Assembly: GCA_002189035.1 (NCBI GenBank)
Contig: NEEC01000015.1
Span: 1,736,001-1,800,000 of the forward strand
Direction of reading: 5' to 3'
Source of the DNA: Utricularia gibba
Lineage: Eukaryota; Streptophyta; Magnoliopsida; Lamiales; Lentibulariaceae
Length of the DNA: 64,000 bases
Position numbers and translations under genes: made by a program. This document shows positions 1-9,715 of the stretch, piece after piece (positions within the stretch are counted from its first letter, which is position 1; each line of letters starts with the position of its first letter). The notes beneath the pieces were generated by a model that saw only the letters and a program-made list of their open reading frames with translations, ran no database searches and had not been told where the DNA came from.

Positions 1-665
1 AAAAAAACCACCCGTTTTATTTGACTACAAAAATAAAAAAGAAAATTAATGCGTCACTTCATCATTTCTATTTTTAGTTTTCAAATGGTTTATAATTAAA
101 ATTAATTAAAACAAAGTGGAAATTTTAACTAACTAAAACATAATGGGGTTTCAAATTCCAGCCGTTTATAATTAAGGGAGTGATTACGTGTGTTTAAAAA
201 TAAAATTATAAAGTATGAATATTTAATTGGTAGATTTAACTAAACTTGAAATTATACGGGTATTTTAATCTTATGTATATGATTTTATTTAAAAATATGC
301 ACTTTCTTCATTTACTTAAAACTACATAATCTTATTTTTAATCTTAATAAATAAATATTACCTAAAAAATTATTTAATTTACATAATATTTAATTAAATA
401 TATTTTATAATATTTCCATCAATCAAATACTACCTTATAATCCAGGCTAAGTTTAGGTTTAAATTCCAACCAAACTCATGATTTTAAATTCAACCCAATG
501 GGCTAAGGTACAAGAATATGGGCTTCTTTTTTTGGTTTAATCTTTGATTAAAGTTTTATGGAAATTATAATCAAGTACCCGACCCGTTGGTATCGGGTGT
601 GGGGGTTTAAGTTAGCCGTTCCCAAATCCCGGATATCCAATTGCTTCTGCCGTCTGAGCACGGGC
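1..665. other. AT-rich upstream region of the UBA2-like gene
   Basis: The first 550 bases are strongly AT-rich with poly-A and poly-T runs and no reading frame that resembles a protein. The last 100 bases before position 666 become GC-richer, as expected for a plant 5' leader. An in-frame ATG exists at 558, but the residues between 558 and 665 look like translated leader. No clear TATA box was assigned. Confidence 0.5.
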
Positions 666-1961
666 ATGGCGAAAACAAAATCGAAGCGGCAGAAGGTTGT
701 GGAGAGGCACGACGCCTCCGATTCGACTTCTAAAACTCATGAGAAGCTTAAGAAGAAGAAGAAGAAGAAGACGCAAACAAAACCTGAAGACTCGGATTCG
801 AATGGCGAAACCATTGAGTCCCTACTGGAGCCCTTTTCTAAGGAACAGCTTATCTCGCTCGTCGTCGATCTTTCCCTGAGTCACGATTGTCTTTTCAGCC
901 TCGTTAAATCTACTGCTGACAAAGACGTCTCTCACCGCAAGATTTTCGTCCACGGCATCGGCTGGGATGCCACCCGTCAGGACGTGGAGTCCGCATTCGG
1001 GGCCTATGGTGAGATTGAGGCTCTCAACGTGGTAATGGATCGTAACACTGGTAAGTGTAAAGGGTACGCTTTTATTATCTTCAAGGATAGAGCATCTGCG
1101 AAGCAGCTGCTGAAGAGCCCTCGGGTTCAAGTTGGGAATCGTGTAACCTCGTGCCAACTTGCGTCTGAGGGGCCCGTTGCCCCGGGTACGGGGGCTGCAG
1201 GTGTAGTCTCACAGCAGGTTTTCTCTTCCGATTTTCCTCAGCGGAAGATTTACGTGAGCAATGTACCGGCGGACGCTAATGTGGATAGGTTAAAAGCTTT
1301 TTTTGGGATGTTTGGAGAAATTGAAAGTGGACCTAAGGGGTTCGATCCTGTCACAGGGAAGTTCAAAGGTTATGCGATTTTCGTGTTTAAGACGGTTGAA
1401 GGGGCGAAGAAGGTATTGGAGCAGCCATTTAAATTGTTCGATGGGAATCAATTGCATTGCCAGAAGGCAGCCGAAACCAATGCCAAAGCAGGCAGTGGGA
1501 CTGCATCCATAACAACTGTAATGCAGCCAATACAGCCTCAAATGCTGGCTGCGGTTGCCGCAGCTCAGCAGGCACAGAACATTGCTCTCTTGGGTCAGCA
1601 AACAGGCCTTATTAATCCCTTGTATGTTCCGAATGGAAACCTAGGCGCATTGATGGGAGGATATTATGGTATGGTTGCCGAACAGGTTAAAGGATTGAGA
1701 GCATATGGTGCCTCCTCGTCTGGTGAAGCTGGATCAAGTGCATCAATGCGCCAGGGAATCCAGTTTATGTATCCGGGTGGTTCGACTCCAACAACATTAT
1801 CTAAGGGGACTGGCCCCGTTGGGAGTCATTATCCTTCAACATTATGGTATGGAAAATGCGCCTTTCTTCATTCCGTGAACAAAATGGTGCTTACATTGTT
1901 GTTTTTAAGTTCCAAGTTGACAATTTTTTGCCTACTCGGTCATTCTTACATCTCATTTTAA
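666..1961 (+). CDS. UBA2: UBP1-associated protein 2 (UBA2)-type RNA-binding protein, two RRMs
   Basis: Nuclear RNA-binding protein of the UBA2 family, which binds U-rich RNA and acts in mRNA turnover and in stress or senescence signalling (family knowledge). The start at 666 opens a basic N-terminus with a lysine run (about residues 29-35, encoded by an AAG microsatellite). This is followed by the family motif LLEPFSKEQL near residue 53. RRM1 spans about residues 91-168 (RKIFVHG, KGYAFIIF) and RRM2 about 193-270 (RKIYVSN, KGYAIFVF). The tail is rich in Ala, Gln and Gly. Read unspliced, the frame runs to a stop at 1961, giving 432 residues with a hydrophobic last 38 residues that do not look like the family. 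A GT donor at 1847 and an AG acceptor ending at 2265 would instead create a TGA stop across the junction, giving a 393-residue protein ending YPSTL. I favour the spliced form. Family assignment is firm; UBA2a, b or c is not resolved. Confidence 0.88.
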   Translation: MAKTKSKRQKVVERHDASDSTSKTHEKLKKKKKKKTQTKPEDSDSNGETIESLLEPFSKEQLISLVVDLSLSHDCLFSLVKSTADKDVSHRKIFVHGIGWDATRQDVESAFGAYGEIEALNVVMDRNTGKCKGYAFIIFKDRASAKQLLKSPRVQVGNRVTSCQLASEGPVAPGTGAAGVVSQQVFSSDFPQRKIYVSNVPADANVDRLKAFFGMFGEIESGPKGFDPVTGKFKGYAIFVFKTVEGAKKVLEQPFKLFDGNQLHCQKAAETNAKAGSGTASITTVMQPIQPQMLAAVAAAQQAQNIALLGQQTGLINPLYVPNGNLGALMGGYYGMVAEQVKGLRAYGASSSGEAGSSASMRQGIQFMYPGGSTPTTLSKGTGPVGSHYPSTLWYGKCAFLHSVNKMVLTLLFLSSKLTIFCLLGHSYISF

Positions 1962-3650
1962 GATTTTTCTCACGATCAGAAATGAGAAGTGTATATTTCT
2001 TTCATGAAAATGGAAAGTTTTTCTCAGTAAGGTTGTGGTAAAGAAGCAGTGCAATGTTAAGGTTGCAAATCAGAATGAGATCATGTAATTATGTATGCAA
2101 TTACAAGGTTGGGATCAACGAAATGAAGTTATAGTTCCTTTAATGTGTTTCGTTTTTGGGCTGTGGTTGAGATTATTTATGTATTTATTTAGTTTTATGA
2201 GCTTTTTATTGGTGATGAGTATGCATTTTTCGGTCCTTTTACCTGTGTTTTTTTTTAATGTGCAGAGCATTTGCCACAGCGTTGGATCCTAAAACCACAA
2301 GTTGGTCAAATTGATGGAGCTCTAAATGAGTTAGGATCTTTTTTTCTAGTGTATTATATTGTTGTTTTTTGGTTTTGTTTTAACTTGTTTTTCCTAGTTC
2401 ATTATTTTTATTTCTAGTTTCTTTTGTGGCAGAAATTTGCTGATCAGCATTTCTATATGTTGCTGAGAACTTTGTGGGTCTTTTAAAAAAAAAATCATTA
2501 TCCTTCATTTTCAGTCTTATGGCTCTATTTTTTTCTTTTTCGTGCTTTATACTTCAATTTATTTTAGGCATTGTATGCCTGCACCTCTTTTTGTTTCTAG
2601 TTCAAAATGGTTATAATCAGTTGTTTCATGGTTTTTTTATGTCATTCTCCAGTTTTTCATCATTTACAGGGTTGCACCTTTTCTCTTTTTCATTATCATT
2701 ATTATTATTATTTATACTGCTTTCGTATTAGTTGGGAAAGCAGGCGGGTCTATATTGGTTTGTGCATTTGTTTATCACAAGTGAATATTGCCTTTTTTTT
2801 TGGAAATTTTTTACTAGTTTTATTTATCAGATTGAACATCTGATGGTGCATCTCTTTGAGATGAGTTACTCCTGCCTGGTGTACTGAATGTTAGGCATAA
2901 TTTTTATTTATTTAATTGAGCAACTGCCGAGGCGTTTTGCTGAAATGCATATATCATCTAACTCTTAGGAATTTATTCTCAAAAGCCTCTAGATCCTGAA
3001 CCTGTCAACTCCAATGTGTTTTCATGTGGTGTTGTTTCCCTTAACGCGAATCCCCCTCTCCCAGGATTCATTGTGAGCTTGCATTAATTTTGAAATTTTT
3101 TTGTTTCTTTTTGAATGAAGTTCGTTAGATTATTTCCAAAAGTTTCTTCTTTGTGTTTGATTTTTCTCGACCTGATGCAAGCGGAGTTGATGCACCGCTG
3201 ATCTGAAAACTGTGCAATTTTCAGAATGCACGCCTTCTCCACCTTGCTTTTCCTTCAAGGAAGCAATTTGGGTTGGTGGAATGCGCACCGCCGCCCTTGC
3301 TGTTTTCCCCTGCTCTCTAGTTTGATTCTTTTTGTGCGTGTTTTTTTTTTGAACCTCTGTGAACACAGCATGCCCATTCTGGTCGCGGGAGCTTTTGGTG
3401 CTTTTGGTTTTCGTTTTCCTTTTCTTTGAAATCTCACCAGGAATGTCACTTGTTCGTTAGAGCTTGAGCACCAGGAATGTGCATTATTACATGTAATACT
3501 TGATGATCAGAGTTTTTTTTTTCCATATTGATGTGTTTACTTTCGATTGTTTGATATCGTTAACTTTGTAAAAAAAAAAAGCAATATTAAACGGGACACG
3601 ACCTTAGAATTAAACGGAAATATAGAATTATTTTTGAAGGGAAGATTGAT
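1962..3650 (+). other. Intron-rich 3' region of the UBA2-like gene
   Basis: About 1.7 kb of T-rich DNA with several polypyrimidine tracts and possible acceptors; the best is the T-run ending in TGCAG at 2261-2265. No protein-like frame is present. I interpret it as 3'-untranslated exons and introns of the UBA2 gene, a family in which alternative splicing near the stop codon is known. The region ends where the convergent KAI2-type gene begins. Confidence 0.45.
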
Positions 3651-4537
3651 CTATGAACAGCCCCCAATGTCATGATCAATATGTCGCACCAGCACCGGGA
3701 TCGTTATCTCCGGCGAGCTGAGCTGCGGCAGGTGACCCTCCGTGGATATCACCTCGACGATGGATTTGCCGCCGAGGTTCTGGTGAAGATACTCTGCCAC
3801 CGTCACCGGCAACGCTATATCCTTGTTGCTTTGAATGATGTGGCAAGGAACAGTCACCCTCCCGAGATAATGGCGAAGATCGAAGGTGAACACAGTTCGG
3901 AACACGCTGAGTGCTATGTCCGGCCGCATATTGAACAGCGTCCTGCTAAATTCTTGCACCGCCACTGAATCCATATCGGCCCCCACCGCCAGCGGCGCAA
4001 ACCCAGAAACCCAAGACTTGTAGTTCGACTCCATCGCTGCGCAGAGCTGATCGATGTCCGCCTGCTCGAATCCTCCATAGTAGTCCTCCGTGTTCAGAAA
4101 TCTGACCGACAAAGATCCAGAGTTCTTCAGTCAGATCGGATGAGCGGTAGATGAGAATTGGTTACTTACCTGGGTGAGGCGGAGACCAGGATGAGCTTGT
4201 GGAAGAGATCGGGGCGAAAGATGGAGGCGATGGCGCCGGTCATGGAGGCGAGGGAGTGGCCGACGAAGATGCATTTATGGATCTCGAATTCTTCTAAAAT
4301 GGCGAGGAGGTCGTTGGCGTAGCCCTCGAGAGTGGCGTAGCGGTCGAAATCGAAATAATCGGGGTTCGTGGTGCCGGCGCCCATGTTGTCGTAGATCAGG
4401 ACCCTATAGCGGTCGACGAGATGGGGGACGAGGTGCTTCCACACGGACTGGTCGGTGCCGAAACCGTGGCCGAGGACGACGGTGGTCGGGCCGGAGCCGA
4501 GAATCCGGACATTATGAGCTTCCTCAACTGTGGCCAT
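3651..4537 (-). CDS. KAI2: KAI2/D14-like alpha/beta-hydrolase receptor (karrikin-type)
   Basis: Receptor hydrolase of the KAI2 (HTL) clade. It perceives karrikins or an endogenous KL signal, or strigolactones in divergent paralogs, and recruits the F-box protein MAX2 to degrade SMAX1-type repressors (family knowledge). Two exons: 4537-4170 and 4101-3651, joined at a gtaagtaa donor, encode 272 residues, the usual family length. The hallmark [18 protein letters not shown] is present. The catalytic triad is complete: Ser95 in GHS, Asp217 in KDIALP and His246 in GHLPQLSSP. The [17 protein letters not shown] segment is also conserved. I chose the ATG at 4537 because it aligns with the family start; an upstream in-frame ATG at 4561 would add eight residues. 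Relative to Arabidopsis KAI2 as I remember it, pocket positions differ: Leu at 96, Phe at 124 and Phe at 190. The C-terminus ends in a short Gly-Gly-Cys-Ser tail. Its neighbour upstream on the same strand is the pyruvate carrier gene. Confidence 0.95.
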
Positions 4538-4731
4538 GGCGGACACTCTTTCTTGATGCACCCTGCTGTTAAAGATGAAGATGTTTCTTCTGCAACTTGT
4601 GTGAGAAGTTGTGTGGTCTATAATCTACGCCGGGCGACCGAGCCCGGATGGGGAGGGCAAATCTTTTATTAAAAAGCACGGCGGTAATTTTCCAGAAACA
4701 AAGAGCACAGTAAATTGACAGCGGAGTAGGT

Positions 4732-5067
4732 CTACAATTGATCGGCGGGCGGCGGCGGCGGCGGCGCGATGTCGGAGAAATGGTCGTGACGGAGTTTCCT
4801 AGAGAGCTGATAGAATCCGGTGCAGGCCATGGTGGAGTTAACTCCGAAGAGATTCCAATTCCATGGGGTGATGACGAAACAGTAGCGGGACCAGATGAGC
4901 CCGGAGACGGCCACCGCCGCTTGCTGTGGATAGGACAGCTTTTCCGGCGGCTTGCTGAAATCGGAGACATTCGCCAAGATCAGACCCCATTTGAACGTCG
5001 GAGCCCAGAAGTGAATTGTTTTCGGTCCCGCGGGATGATCCCACAGAGCTAGGAGCTTCGATCTCAT
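4732..5067 (-). CDS. MPC: Mitochondrial pyruvate carrier subunit (MPC2/MPC3/MPC4 type)
   Basis: Inner-mitochondrial-membrane subunit of the pyruvate carrier, which works as a heteromer with an MPC1-type partner (family knowledge). The 111-residue intronless frame carries the family signature from residue 10: HPAGPKTIHFWAPTFKWG, then KPPEKLSYPQQ and WSRYCFVITPWNWNLF. Two or three short hydrophobic helices follow in the usual order. The length matches the family's 105-115 residues. The C-terminal tail is unusual: after RKLRHDH it ends in a run of six prolines encoded by a CGG/CCG microsatellite at about 4743-4768. A TATATAG box lies about 50 bases upstream on the same strand. The stop is only 194 bases from the KAI2 start. 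I do not distinguish MPC3 from MPC4. Confidence 0.9.
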   Translation of the reverse strand: MRSKLLALWDHPAGPKTIHFWAPTFKWGLILANVSDFSKPPEKLSYPQQAAVAVSGLIWSRYCFVITPWNWNLFGVNSTMACTGFYQLSRKLRHDHFSDIAPPPPPPADQL

Positions 5068-5113
5068 CCGTACCCCACAGTAAATGAATCGCTCCCAGGA
5101 TGAAGGTAGACCT

Positions 5114-5121
5114 CTATATAC
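5114..5121 (-). promoter_or_regulatory. TATA box of the pyruvate carrier gene
   Basis: On the minus strand this reads GTATATAG, 47 bases upstream of the MPC start codon at 5067. Spacing and sequence fit a plant TATA box with a very short leader. Assignment rests on position only. Confidence 0.45.
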
Positions 5122-5419
5122 TCCCCAGGTTTCCGATGGGCGAAAGGAGACAAAAAAAGCTATAATTTAAGATGGAAGAAGCAGAATTGAATACGAAACA
5201 GATGGATGGATGGGCGCTGGATCCTGACTCTGAATCAACACTGTAAATTGTGATTAATTAACCGGAAGTTTATCTGAACAGTACACGGCCACCCTTCTCG
5301 GAACGTTGTGGCAGCCGTCCCATCCCGTCTTTAATGCGACTGCACTGGGCGGTTCCCCAATTTGCAAAAACCATTCTCGGCTTCGGAAGGTGGATACGTG
5401 GTTGAGAACGACGAACAAA

Positions 5420-6565
5420 ATGCTCTGTAAGGAGAATGAGGTAGTTCTGATAACTGGGTGCTCCACCGGAGGCATAGGCCACGCGCTGGCCCGGGAATTC
5501 GCCGGGCGTGGTTGTCTTGTGGCGGCTACGGCGCGCTCGCTGTCCTCCATGACCGATTTAAAGGGCGATTCGAGGTTCTTCCTGTACGAGCTCGATGTCT
5601 CCAGCGACGACAGCGTCATGCGGGCTCTATCGGCGGTGCTTGACAAGTACGGCAGAATCGACGTGCTGGTCAATAACGCTGGGGTGCAATGCGTCGGCCC
5701 TCTGGCGGAGATTCCATTGTCCGCCGTCGAGGAAACCTTCAATACCAACGTCTACGGTAAAAACCCTAGCTAACTTGATTTGATTCGATTGATTTTCACC
5801 TGGGTTGCAGTCAAGACATCTGCTTCATATATTTCCTGATTCAAGTTGTGTGCATTTCCTATCACCATGTTCTTGTACTGCTTCTCCGTGTGGTGATCAC
5901 GATCCTGTTTAAAGGTACATTAAGGTTGATCCAAGGAGTGGTTCCTGATATGTCAAAGAGAAGAAAAGGTAAGATTGTGAATATCGGGAGCGTGGTAGCA
6001 TTGCTCCCCTTCCCTTGGGCCGGTACTTACGCTGCGACAAAAGCTGCTGTACATGCCCTTTCCCATGTTCTCAGGTGAGAACCATTCAACCTGATCTATG
6101 GTGAACATTTTTGCAAGTTGAATAAAGTTTCAGAGAGGGATATGATCTCGCGTTTCTGTACCATAAAGAAAGTGCCTTTTTTGGGTTGTGAGCTTCATTT
6201 CACTTGGTTTTTGCAATTCACATTTCAGGGTGGAATTACGACCCTTTGGGATCAATGTGATCAACATCGCGCCTGGAGCCATAAAATCAAACATTGGATC
6301 CTCAGCTGCAGAAAGTCTTAGTCGGATGCCGGAGTGGAAGCTCTACAAGAAGTTCCAAAATGCTATTCAAGACCGAGCTACTGTCTCCCAGAGACTGAAA
6401 TCCACACCTGCAGAGGTGTTTGCAAGGAAGACTGTGGATGCTGTACTCAAGGAGAGTCCTCCAGCTTGGCTTGCCTTGGGCCACATGTCAACAGCAATCA
6501 CAGTTTTGCAGCACATTCCTCTGTGCATCAGAGATTTCATTCTGGGTAAGAAGTTCTGCTATTGA
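5420..6565 (+). CDS. Short-chain dehydrogenase/reductase, tandem copy 1 (AYR1-like)
   Basis: Classical SDR resembling the NADPH-dependent 1-acyldihydroxyacetone-phosphate reductase group (Ayr1-like); the true substrate in plants is uncertain. Three exons, 5420-5756, 5915-6074 and 6229-6565, join in frame to 277 residues. The Rossmann cofactor motif TGCSTGGIG lies near residue 11, NNAG near residue 86 and the catalytic YAATK with its upstream Ser (NIGS) in exon 2. The C-terminal third is amphipathic to hydrophobic, consistent with membrane or lipid-droplet association (inference). Exon lengths (337, 160, 337) are identical to those of the copy starting at 8398, so this is one half of a tandem duplication. 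The start at 5420 aligns with the other copy; an in-frame ATG at 5306 adds residues without family resemblance. Confidence 0.9.
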
Positions 6566-8397
6566 TGTCAATTCGCCCCTGTTCCCTGGAAGCATATGGA
6601 ACACTGGTTGGAAGTTCAACTTTCAACTATCTGCGTGATCCTATCTACAATAATATCTTCTGTTGCTCTCTCCTCTTTTGCTGGACTCTTTAAAATAATG
6701 CATCAATCCCTGTTGAAGAAATCCCTCACTTGAAACAGCAAATGGAACTCTATGTCCTTTTCTATCAATGATCTTGAACCCCAACTGAGCAAATCAATGG
6801 TTCCCATGAAAATCATTGTCAAAAACAGAGATAACTCTGGAATCAGGCAGTTCGCTGTCTCAATACACATGCGCTCATGTTTTAAAATTGTATTGAACTC
6901 GTCCTATCATTTTAGGTTAAAGTCGTTGATGTTTAGTTTGTGATTTAGGATTTTTAAGTATATGATTTAAGATATATTTTATAAAAAATATATCATATTT
7001 TATAACGAAAATATATTTATTTATTTATTTTAAAAAAATGATTATTTTTATATTTATTTGAAAATGAAGAAGTAATAAAATTAAATTGTAAATAAATATA
7101 CAGGTTAATATAAAATATATTATTTACGTGATTTTAATTTATCTTAAATAAAAATGATGCGTTATTATAATACGTATTATCAAATATATATCCTAAATAA
7201 AACACATTTCAAAATCAAGATTAAATAATATATCCAACATCATTACAAATATATTATGAAAAATCAAAATAATTATTTAAATTAAATATTTTTAAATTTC
7301 AAAATCTATTGTATTTTGTCATAAGAATTTATCGGATCGAAGCCAAAAATCATAATTTCGGGTTGAACCGAATCAAACATTGAATTCAACCGTAAGTTTT
7401 AAGACACTGCAATAATTGGGCTATGGAAGCCACTGGGTGCGACACAACACTTATGTTTTTTGTGATGGAATTTTGGTAACATTTCCATTAAATTGCCTGT
7501 TACATATGGGTCGGGTTGAGTGGTGCTTGCCTACGGCGGCAGTGCATGGATGTTTTCAGTAGACTTTAATGGTGGGAGATTGAGCATATAATAATTTATC
7601 ATTAGTTTTATGCTACAGAATTATGTAGTTAAATTATGGTACCAACAATAAAATGGTGTTGATAGATTTTTAATTAAATAAAATACATATTAAATAAGTT
7701 TTATCATAAATACATTAAGATATATTTTTAGTTTTCCCCAAAAATAAAAGTGTCAAGGATTAAAAATCGAATTAATCTAGCTATTATACAAATATTCGAA
7801 TTTTTTATTTATCTTCACTTAATTAGAAAATTTAATGGTGCCATTTTAGTAATAATGTTACATGATACACCTTATGTGATCATTAAAAAAAGACTATGTT
7901 TACACACTCATCTAAATTTTCATATCTTTTATATATTATAATATAAACTAAATTTCGGTAACATCCCGATTTATGTCATTTGTATCTAAAAATAAAGACA
8001 TTCAAGTAAAAATAAATAAATCTTTTTAATTCGAATAAACGAGTTAATTGCTAAATATATAAAATTTAATAGTTTTTGTATGTGATACCAAATAAAAAAT
8101 GGAAGAAATTGATGATTGGTAGTGAAAAGTCACGGTCGACCCGTAAATAAAATAAATAGTTCTTGTACCGGACATCCGCGGGGTATTTATTAATACTGAC
8201 TTTGGCTATTTTTCATAAAATTATACTTTTTTCTAATTTTTTTATATGTTTATAAATCTATATGGGGTCCACACTTATTCCACCATCATGGCGCTAAAAT
8301 ATTATATTCTGAACTGCCAGCCTGCTCCGCAACCGGCCGTTTCTTAATGTGTGAGGGGAATCATTCCGGCGAGTGCCGAAGGCGGAACAGGAACAGG
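6566..8397. other. AT-rich spacer between the two SDR copies
   Basis: About 1.8 kb, very AT-rich between about 6940 and 8270, with no protein-like frame. A TATAAATC-like element lies near 8250, roughly 150 bases before the second SDR start, and could be its TATA box. No terminal inverted repeats or LTRs were recognised. Confidence 0.5.
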
Positions 8398-9388
8398 ATG
8401 GTGTATAAGGAGAGTCAGGTTGTTCTCATAACTGGGTGCGCCACTGGAGGGATAGGAAGCGCGCTGGCCCGGGAGTTCGCCGGGCGTGGCTGTCTTGTGG
8501 CGGTCACGGCGCTGTCGCTGTCCTTGGTGGAGGATTTGAAGGGCGATTCGAGGTTCTTCCTGCACGAGCTCGATGTCTCCAGCGACGATAGCGTCGAGCG
8601 GGCCGTGTCGGCGGTGCTTGACAAGTTCGGCAGGATCGACGTTCTGGTTAATAACGCCGGGGTGCAATGCGTCGGACCCCTGACGGAGATTCCGATGTCC
8701 GCCGTCCAGCAAACCTTCAACATCAACGTCTACGGTAACAAACAACCCTAACTTGATTTGATCTGGATTCGGATTGTCTGAAATTAATCCTACTTAAAGG
8801 TACATTGAGGTTGATCCAAGGAGTGGTTCCTCATATGTCGAAGAGGGGAAAAGGTAAAATTGTGAATATCGGCAGCATGGCCGGAGTAGTCCCCCTCCCT
8901 TGGGCCGGAGCTTACGCCGCCACAAAAGCTGCTGTACATGCGCTTTCTCATGTTCTAAGGTGGGCACTCTTCAACCTGATCTGTGCTAAACATTTTTTCA
9001 AGTTGAATAATAAAGTTTCATTTCATTTGGTTTTTGGAATTGACAATTCAGAGTGGAGTTACGACCCTTTGGGATCAATGTGATCAACATCGCGCCTGGA
9101 GCCATAAAATCAAACCTTGGATCTTCAGCTGCAGAAAGTCTTAGCCGGATGCCGGAGTGGAAGCTCTACAAGAAGTTCCAAAAGGCGATTCAATACCGAG
9201 CCACTGTCTCACAGAGTTTGAAATCTACACCCACAGAGGTGTTCGCCAGGAGGGCTGTTAATGCTGTACTCAAGGAGAATCCTCCAGCTTGGCTTGCCTT
9301 GGGCCACATGTCGACAGCAATCACGGGTTTGCAGCATCTTCCCCTGTCCATCAGGGATTTCATTCTGGGCAAGAAGTTCAACTGTTGA
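8398..9388 (+). CDS. Short-chain dehydrogenase/reductase, tandem copy 2 (AYR1-like)
   Basis: Paralog of the SDR at 5420-6565. Exons 8398-8734, 8800-8959 and 9052-9388 encode 277 residues, with exon lengths and splice phases identical to copy 1. Cofactor motif [15 protein letters not shown] and the active-site YAATK are all kept, so it should be catalytically competent. Intron 1 has shrunk to 65 bases against 158 in copy 1. Differences are scattered conservative substitutions, and the third exon is nearly identical between copies (for example [14 protein letters not shown]), suggesting recent duplication or gene conversion. An NADPH-dependent acyl-DHAP reductase-type role is inferred from family resemblance only. 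Confidence 0.9.
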
Positions 9389-9715
9389 TGTCAATAGACA
9401 GGTGTTCTCAGATGTCGACGTTCAACTGTTCTGTGTGATATCCATTTGGCTTTGACCATGTCGTCTCCGTCAGGTCGTCTCACCCACTTCTCCGGCAGAA
9501 GCTGCCGGGAAATGCTGTTTCTTCCCCGATTTGATTGAATTGAATGCTGAATCGTTATAGTGTGTTTCATTCAATGGTTGCGTTGTGTTATTTGACGCAC
9601 ATCAGTCATCTGGAAAAACGCAGGATCATTCCATTTCCCAATAAGGAGGTGATCTTAAACTCATATTTCACTGTAGAAGGAACACATGGGCGATGCAGAG
9701 TATAAAACTAACAAA

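Noticed and set aside
558-665. In-frame ATG at 558 as the UBA2 start
   Set aside because: The 36 added residues are Cys/Trp-rich and unlike the family; the lysine-rich family N-terminus begins at 666.
4538-4561. Upstream ATG adding eight residues to KAI2
   Set aside because: The ATG at 4537 aligns exactly with the conserved family start and gives residue numbering matching the Ser95/Asp217/His246 triad.
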